Shown: positions 59,766-64,000 of the stretch, in pieces
How the letters are laid out: the number at the start of each line of letters is the position of its first letter
How positions within the stretch are numbered: the first letter of the stretch is position 1
Assembly (NCBI GenBank): GCA_046347155.1
Contig: JAXMGT010000001.1
Location: 1,674,001 to 1,738,000 of the forward strand
Direction of reading: 5' to 3'
Length of the DNA: 64,000 bases
DNA from: RPQJ01 sp046347155
GTDB taxonomy: Bacteria; Pseudomonadota; Gammaproteobacteria; Steroidobacterales; Steroidobacteraceae
Notes under the pieces: model-generated
The model's input: only the letters and a program-made list of their open reading frames with translations
Database searches by the model: none
What the model was told of the DNA's origin: nothing
Position numbers and translations under genes: made by a program

Positions 59766-60863
59766 ATGCCGCTGACGCTCGACCACCTGCGCCGATACGC
59801 CGTCGCCCGCACGCTCTTCCGGCCCACGACGCTCGGTCGTGCCGTCCGCCGCCTCGGGTTCGTGCAGGCCGACCCGATACGCGCGCCCGCCCGGGCGCAG
59901 GACCTCGTGCTCCGCCACCGGGTCGTCGGCTATCGCGCCGGCGATCTCGAGCGCCGCTACCCGCGCCTCGGCCTCGAGGAGGACTTCTTCGTCAACTACG
60001 GGTTCCTGCCGCGGGCGTCGAGCGCGCTGATGCACCCGCGGATCGCCCGCCGGTCGTGGTCGGCCGCGCGACGACGCCAGGCCGAGGCCGTCCTCGAGTT
60101 CGTGCGTGGTCGGCGAGCGGTGCACCCGCGCGAGGTCGACGCCACGTTCGCGCATGGCAAGACGACGAACTGGTTCGGCGGGTCGTCGAACGCGAGCACC
60201 CAGCTGCTCGACGAGATGCACTATCGCGGCATGCTCCGTGTGGTCCGTCGCGAAGGCGGCACGCGGGTGTACGCGGCGCGCGAGCAACCGACCGCTGGTG
60301 CCGCTCGCCCGGGCGAGATCGAGGCGCGCATGGACGCACTCGTGGACCTGATCGTCCGGAAATACGCACCGCTGCCGGCGCGCAGCCTCGGTTACTACCT
60401 GAGCCTGCTCTGCACGGGCGTGCCGCAATGGCGTTCGCACCGGGCGGAGACGCTGGCCCGCGCGAAGCGCCGGCTGGGCCAGTCGCGCGTGGACGGCGAG
60501 ACCTGGTACTGGCCCGGGGACGAGAATCCCGCCTCGCGTCGCTGGCGGCCCGACGATGCCGTCCGCCTGCTCACGCCGTTCGATCCGATCGTGCACGACC
60601 GCGGGCGGTTCGAGCGGCTGTGGGGGTGGCGCTACCGCTTCGAGGCGTACACGCCGCCGGCACGCCGAACGCTGGGCTACTACGCGCTGCCAGTGCTCTG
60701 GGGCGATCGCGTGATCGGCTGGGGGAACCTGTCGATGAAGGGCGAACGCCTGCACGCGTCCTTCGGTTACGTCGACGGCGGTCCGCCAGAAGACCCCGTG
60801 TTTGCGACCGGCCTCGACGCCGAGTTCGAGCGCATGCGGGCTTTCCTGGGCCTGCGTTCCTAG
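59766..60863 (+). CDS. YcaQ/AlkX-like DNA glycosylase (winged-helix, HTH_42 family)
   Basis: A 365-residue protein of the HTH_42 family, to which the crosslink-repair glycosylase YcaQ belongs. The N-terminal winged-helix part has LGFVQADPIRAPARAQDLVL, where YcaQ has QxQ and AlkX-type members QxD; here it is QAD, so the AlkX branch fits better. EEDFFVNYGFLPR and LTPFDPIVHDRGRFERLWGW are other family motifs. It would remove alkylated or crosslinked bases from DNA. The start at ATG 59766 (MPLTLDHLRR) is preferred to 59715. It overlaps the convergent glycosylase gene by four bases. Confidence 0.9.
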   Translation: MPLTLDHLRRYAVARTLFRPTTLGRAVRRLGFVQADPIRAPARAQDLVLRHRVVGYRAGDLERRYPRLGLEEDFFVNYGFLPRASSALMHPRIARRSWSAARRRQAEAVLEFVRGRRAVHPREVDATFAHGKTTNWFGGSSNASTQLLDEMHYRGMLRVVRREGGTRVYAAREQPTAGAARPGEIEARMDALVDLIVRKYAPLPARSLGYYLSLLCTGVPQWRSHRAETLARAKRRLGQSRVDGETWYWPGDENPASRRWRPDDAVRLLTPFDPIVHDRGRFERLWGWRYRFEAYTPPARRTLGYYALPVLWGDRVIGWGNLSMKGERLHASFGYVDGGPPEDPVFATGLDAEFERMRAFLGLRS

Positions 60864-61363
60864 CCGGCCACCGCCGCCCACCGCTGCAGTTTCGCCTCGT
60901 ACGAGAGCGATGCGTGGGCGGGACTCGACGAGGGGAGCACGACCTGCGGCAGGTCGCGGGCCCGTGCGTCGAGCCCCGGAAGCACGTGCGTCCGGTAAAG
61001 CCGGGCCGCGGTCTGGCCGTTGAAGCAGATCCGCTCGATTGTCGGACAATCCTCGTACAGGCTCGCGAAGTCGTTGGCCCGGACCGACGCGGCATCGATG
61101 TGCTGGTCGAGCGCGCCCGGCCGGCGGGCCGAGCGGCACACGTCCCACAGGGCGACTCGCCGCGCACGGAGCGCCTCGAGGCGCTGCTCGTAGGCCAGGT
61201 GCCAGCCGGCGCCATACAGGTCGCCCATGAGCCGCCAGAACGCGTTGCGGGGCTGAGCGTAGTACTGCCGCTGGCGCAACGACTCGGGTCCCGGCAGCGA
61301 GCCGAGGATCAGCACCCGCGCCTGCGGCGTGTAGACCGGCGGAAATCCGAGCGATGCGCGCAT
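60860..61363 (-). CDS. DNA-deoxyinosine glycosylase-like protein (UDG superfamily)
   Basis: A 167-residue uracil-DNA-glycosylase-fold protein from ATG 61363; the longer upstream frame is not likely. Motif A is LILGSLPGPESL, followed by QYYAQPRNAFWRLMGDLYGA. Motif C is LPSSSPAHASLSYEAKLQRW. These features fit the family that removes hypoxanthine from DNA rather than classical Ung. It overlaps the convergent YcaQ-like gene, so the two base-excision enzymes are tail to tail. Confidence 0.9.
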   Translation of the reverse strand: MRASLGFPPVYTPQARVLILGSLPGPESLRQRQYYAQPRNAFWRLMGDLYGAGWHLAYEQRLEALRARRVALWDVCRSARRPGALDQHIDAASVRANDFASLYEDCPTIERICFNGQTAARLYRTHVLPGLDARARDLPQVVLPSSSPAHASLSYEAKLQRWAAVAG

Positions 61364-61422
61364 CGCCCCAGTACACCGTAACGCGATCGTGCCGGGAAGC
61401 ACCCGGCGGACGCGCCGCCCGC

Positions 61423-61938
61423 TCAGGTCCAGTACGACCGGGGTCCACCGTCGAGTGCGCGTCCGAGGAACTCCGTGAACGTGACGGCGATGGTCCGAAG
61501 CGTCGCATCCCGGGTCGACCACGCCGCGACTTCAGTCTGGGCCGTCGCGGTCGAGCCGAGCCGGATACCGATGCAGTCGCCCACGCGAGTCCGGGCGAAC
61601 CAGGTCCAGCTGTCCGGGATCGACGGATCCACTGCGCCAGCCGCCCGGACCGCGACGCCGAGCGGCAGGAACGCGTCGGGGTCCAGCAGCACGTACTCCG
61701 CACCCCAGAGTCGCGCACCGTCGAATGACGTGTAAAAACGCCGCATGTCGTCGGGTATCGACAGCGAGCTACGGGCCTCGAAACGGGCCAGCGCGGCCCC
61801 CGAGCTGGCCGGCGTGTAGTCGTGGCGCTGCCGGACCCGCTCGATCAGCCCGTCCATCGTGCGCGGAGCCGATGCCGGCGCTGCAGCCCACCGCTTCCAC
61901 CAGGGTGCCCGTGTCCTCGGGCGATTCGTGTCGTCCAT
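61423..61938 (-). CDS. SMI1/KNR4 (SUKH) family protein
   Basis: A 171-residue protein. LARFEARSSLSIPDDMRRFY, FDGARLWGAEYVLL and DSWTWFARTRVGDCIGIRL match the SMI1/KNR4 (SUKH) fold. Many members are immunity proteins against polymorphic or contact-dependent toxins, but others are not. No toxin gene is adjacent, so the role here is open. It has a basic N-terminal tail and no signal peptide. Confidence 0.82.
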   Translation of the reverse strand: MDDTNRPRTRAPWWKRWAAAPASAPRTMDGLIERVRQRHDYTPASSGAALARFEARSSLSIPDDMRRFYTSFDGARLWGAEYVLLDPDAFLPLGVAVRAAGAVDPSIPDSWTWFARTRVGDCIGIRLGSTATAQTEVAAWSTRDATLRTIAVTFTEFLGRALDGGPRSYWT

Positions 61939-62147
61939 GCCGCCGCTTTCGGCAGCGAGCGCGGGCGCTTGATGGGTCGCCCGTGACCGGTGTCACGCTT
62001 CCGCTGCGGACCGCCCCGACGCGACCCCGAAACCGTGCGCAACCTCACCCGGCGAAGCGTCGATCCCCGAGCAGATGACCGTCGTGCGGCGCGGTGAGAT
62101 GATGCGCGCCCGCCCGCCGCGCAGACACTGTATCCGAGAGGCTGCCA
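61939..62147. other. Intergenic region between divergent genes
   Basis: About 209 bp between the SUKH gene and the DUF885 gene, presumably carrying both promoters. No convincing hexamers, palindromes or RNA structures were found by eye. Confidence 0.6.
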
Positions 62148-63890
62148 ATGTTCGAACCGATGATCCGGCGACTTCTGTCGATCGCGCTTGCCACGCTCGT
62201 CACCGCGGGTGCCGTGGGTGGCCCCGTGGCGCATGCCGCCCCGGCGCGGTCCGCTTACGCCGTCGTCGTCGACGGGATCCTCGAGGACTACTACCGCCGC
62301 AATCCGACCCAGGCGACCGACCTCGGACTGCACGGCTACGACGGCCAACTCGAGGACTACTCCCGCGCGGCCGTGGACGACGAAGTCGCCGCGATCGTCC
62401 GCCAGCACCGCGCGCTCGCGGCCCTCGATCCGGCGACGTTGGACCGCGACGAGCGCCTCGACCGCGAGATGCTGCTCGGCTGGCTCGAGGGGCGGCGGCT
62501 TTACCTGACCGAGGTCCGTTCCTGGGCCCGGGATCCGGACACCTACAGCGGCGGGATCTCGAACTCCGCGTTCTCGCTGATCAAGCGCGACTACGCCCCG
62601 GCCGAGGAGCGGATGCGTCGCCTGATCGAGCGCGAGCGTGCGATGCCCGCGGCGCTCGCGGCGGCCCGCGTCAACCTGTCCAACCCGCCGAAGGTATACG
62701 TCGAAATCGCGATCGAGCAGATCGACGGCGAGCGCGAGCTGTTCAGAACCGCCGTGGTCGAGGCCTTCGCCGGCGTGAAGGACGCGAAACTCCAGGCGGA
62801 ATTGAAGAAGACGAACGACGCCGTGATCGCGGCGCTCGGCGAGTACAAGGCCTGGCTCGAGCAACTGCTGCCGCGGGCCGACGGGCAGTTCGCCTGGGGT
62901 GCCGACCTCTACGGCCGGATGCTGCGCGCGACCGAGATGGTCGACACGCCGCTGCCCAGGCTGCTCGAGGTCGCCGAGCAGGACCTGAAGCGCAACCAGG
63001 CCGCGTTCGTCGAGACTGCGCGGCAGATCGATCCCTCGAAGACGCCGATGCAGGTCCTCGCGGACGTACAGCGCGACCACCCGCCCGCGGACAAGCTGCT
63101 CTCGACGACGCAGGACAGCCTCGACGCGCTCGGGCGCTTCATGACCGAGCGCCACATCGTCACGATCCCGGCCGGTTCGCCGCCGGCGCAGGTGCGTGAG
63201 ACGCCGCCGTTCATGCGCGCGACGACGACCGCGTCGATGGACACGCCGGGGCCGTTCGAACGGACGAAGATGCGCGGCTTCTACAACATGACGCCGCCCG
63301 ACCCGCAGTGGAGCGCCGCCGAGACCGAGGAATTCATGACGGTCTGGTACTACGCGGCGATCAGCAACACATCGGTGCATGAAGTCTGGCCCGGGCACTA
63401 CCTGCAGTTCCTTTTTTCGCCCGAATACCCGACCACCGCTCGCAAGGTCATCTACTCGAACACCAACGTCGAGGGCTGGGCGCATTACTGCGAGCAGATG
63501 GTCATCGACGAGGGCTGGCACTCCGACGACCCGCGTTACCGTCTCGCGCAACTCCAGGACGCGCTGTTGCGCGACGCCCGTTTCGTGGCCGGCATCCGGA
63601 TGCACACGCAGGGCATGACGATCGCCGAGGCCGAGGACTTCTTCGAGCACGAGGGTTACCAGCCCCGGCCGGTGGCGGAGCTCGAGACCAAGCGCGGCAC
63701 GTCGGACGCGTTGTACGGCTACTACACGATGGGCAAGCTCGCGATCCTGAAACTGCGCGACGACTACCGGCGCCAGCAGGGAGCGGCGTACCGGCTCCAG
63801 GATTTCCACGACCGGTTTAATGCCGTGGGCCCCCTGCCCCTCCCGCTGGTCCGTGAACTGATGCTCGGCGAGCGGGGCAGCCTGTTCTAG
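62148..63890 (+). CDS. DUF885 family secreted zinc-peptidase-like protein
   Basis: A 580-residue protein with a signal peptide ending AHA-A (residues 1-30). Most of it is the helical DUF885 domain. The zinc-site motif HEVWPGHYLQF (His411, Glu412, His417) and EGWAHYCEQMVIDEG (third ligand Glu) are intact, as in M32-like gluzincin metallopeptidases. Substrates of this family are not known. It has its own upstream space of about 200 bp. The protein should act in the periplasm or outside the cell. Confidence 0.94.
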   Translation: MFEPMIRRLLSIALATLVTAGAVGGPVAHAAPARSAYAVVVDGILEDYYRRNPTQATDLGLHGYDGQLEDYSRAAVDDEVAAIVRQHRALAALDPATLDRDERLDREMLLGWLEGRRLYLTEVRSWARDPDTYSGGISNSAFSLIKRDYAPAEERMRRLIERERAMPAALAAARVNLSNPPKVYVEIAIEQIDGERELFRTAVVEAFAGVKDAKLQAELKKTNDAVIAALGEYKAWLEQLLPRADGQFAWGADLYGRMLRATEMVDTPLPRLLEVAEQDLKRNQAAFVETARQIDPSKTPMQVLADVQRDHPPADKLLSTTQDSLDALGRFMTERHIVTIPAGSPPAQVRETPPFMRATTTASMDTPGPFERTKMRGFYNMTPPDPQWSAAETEEFMTVWYYAAISNTSVHEVWPGHYLQFLFSPEYPTTARKVIYSNTNVEGWAHYCEQMVIDEGWHSDDPRYRLAQLQDALLRDARFVAGIRMHTQGMTIAEAEDFFEHEGYQPRPVAELETKRGTSDALYGYYTMGKLAILKLRDDYRRQQGAAYRLQDFHDRFNAVGPLPLPLVRELMLGERGSLF

Positions 63891-63989
63891 ACGCCCCCGG
63901 GGCTGCGTTACGTCAACTCGCGAGCCCCGATTTGACTTCGGGCGGCCCGGGGGGACAATCGGGCGTTCCACAGGCATGGGGGGATCGTC

Positions 63990-64000
63990 ATGGGTGGTCC
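63990..64000 (+). CDS. Possible start of a next gene (cut by window edge)
   Basis: ATG at 63990 follows GGGGGGAT by a few bases and is the last feature of the window. Only three codons are visible, so nothing can be said about the product. Confidence 0.25.

Noticed and set aside
61845..63977. A 710-codon minus-strand frame
   Set aside because: It is antisense to the DUF885 gene; composition and lack of motifs show it is a shadow.

Overview
The window is 64 kb of very GC-rich DNA with almost no gene-free space. It looks like a gammaproteobacterial chromosome. The fab block has the order fabD-fabG-acpP-fabF-pabB-pabC-mltG-tmk-holB-pilZ typical of Gammaproteobacteria. There is a type II secretion pseudopilin operon, and at 55624-55651 a 28-bp site matches the Escherichia coli chromosome-dimer-resolution site dif at 25 of 28 positions. 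The relatives are probably Xanthomonadales, Nevskiales or Steroidobacter-like bacteria, but that is inference. No rRNA, tRNA, CRISPR array or intact insertion sequence was seen.

Layout. Positions 1-4830 (minus) hold gspG-H-I-J-K-L-M; gspM runs off the left edge. A rhombosortase-type rhomboid protease (4905-5501) is divergent from them. Positions 5544-14102 carry the fatty-acid, folate and DNA-replication block, tightly packed with ATGA/GTGA overlaps and with an internal acpP promoter. Positions 14142-18191 hold single genes: a double cyclic-nucleotide-binding/rhodanese protein, an EEP-family nuclease or phosphatase, a TIR-like protein, a hypothetical gene and an AraC-type regulator. Positions 18303-25656 are an acyl-CoA catabolic cluster: acyl-CoA dehydrogenase, saccharopine-dehydrogenase-like reductase, acyl-CoA ligase, SDR, SCP2-type thiolase and a GST-fold protein. 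Positions 25699-30515 carry an ATP-grasp protein, a UbiA prenyltransferase, a kappa-GST/DsbA-fold protein and a secreted amidohydrolase.

Positions 30532-46459 form a polysaccharide-utilisation locus for beta-1,3-glucan (laminarin or similar). The minus-strand arm is a GH17 lipoprotein, an outer-membrane barrel and a GH81 endoglucanase. A LacI-type regulator lies in the middle. The plus-strand arm is a GH1 beta-glucosidase, a GH16 laminarinase, a sugar:cation symporter fused in frame to a GH17 domain, a second GH17 enzyme and a modular lipoprotein. Three near-identical palindromes with an AAGCGCTT core sit directly downstream of candidate promoters for the three transcription units, so the locus appears to be one LacI-family regulon. 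Extracellular or surface GH17/GH81 would cut the polymer, the barrel would pass oligosaccharides, the symporter would import them, and the signal-less GH1/GH16/GH17 enzymes would finish digestion inside.

Positions 46431-53784 hold a two-component system, a DUF4397 lipoprotein, a Tat-exported metallophosphoesterase and a TPR protein. Positions of about 53920-55660 are a clearly AT-richer island with one gene, a GHKL ATPase fused to a STAS-like (DUF4325) domain, ending at the dif site. The rest (55873-64000) holds a macro-domain protein, an MFS exporter with a C-terminal monooxygenase-like domain, a SOUL protein, a small zinc-ribbon protein, two DNA-repair glycosylases (YcaQ-like and inosine glycosylase-like), a SUKH protein and a secreted DUF885 metallopeptidase-like protein.
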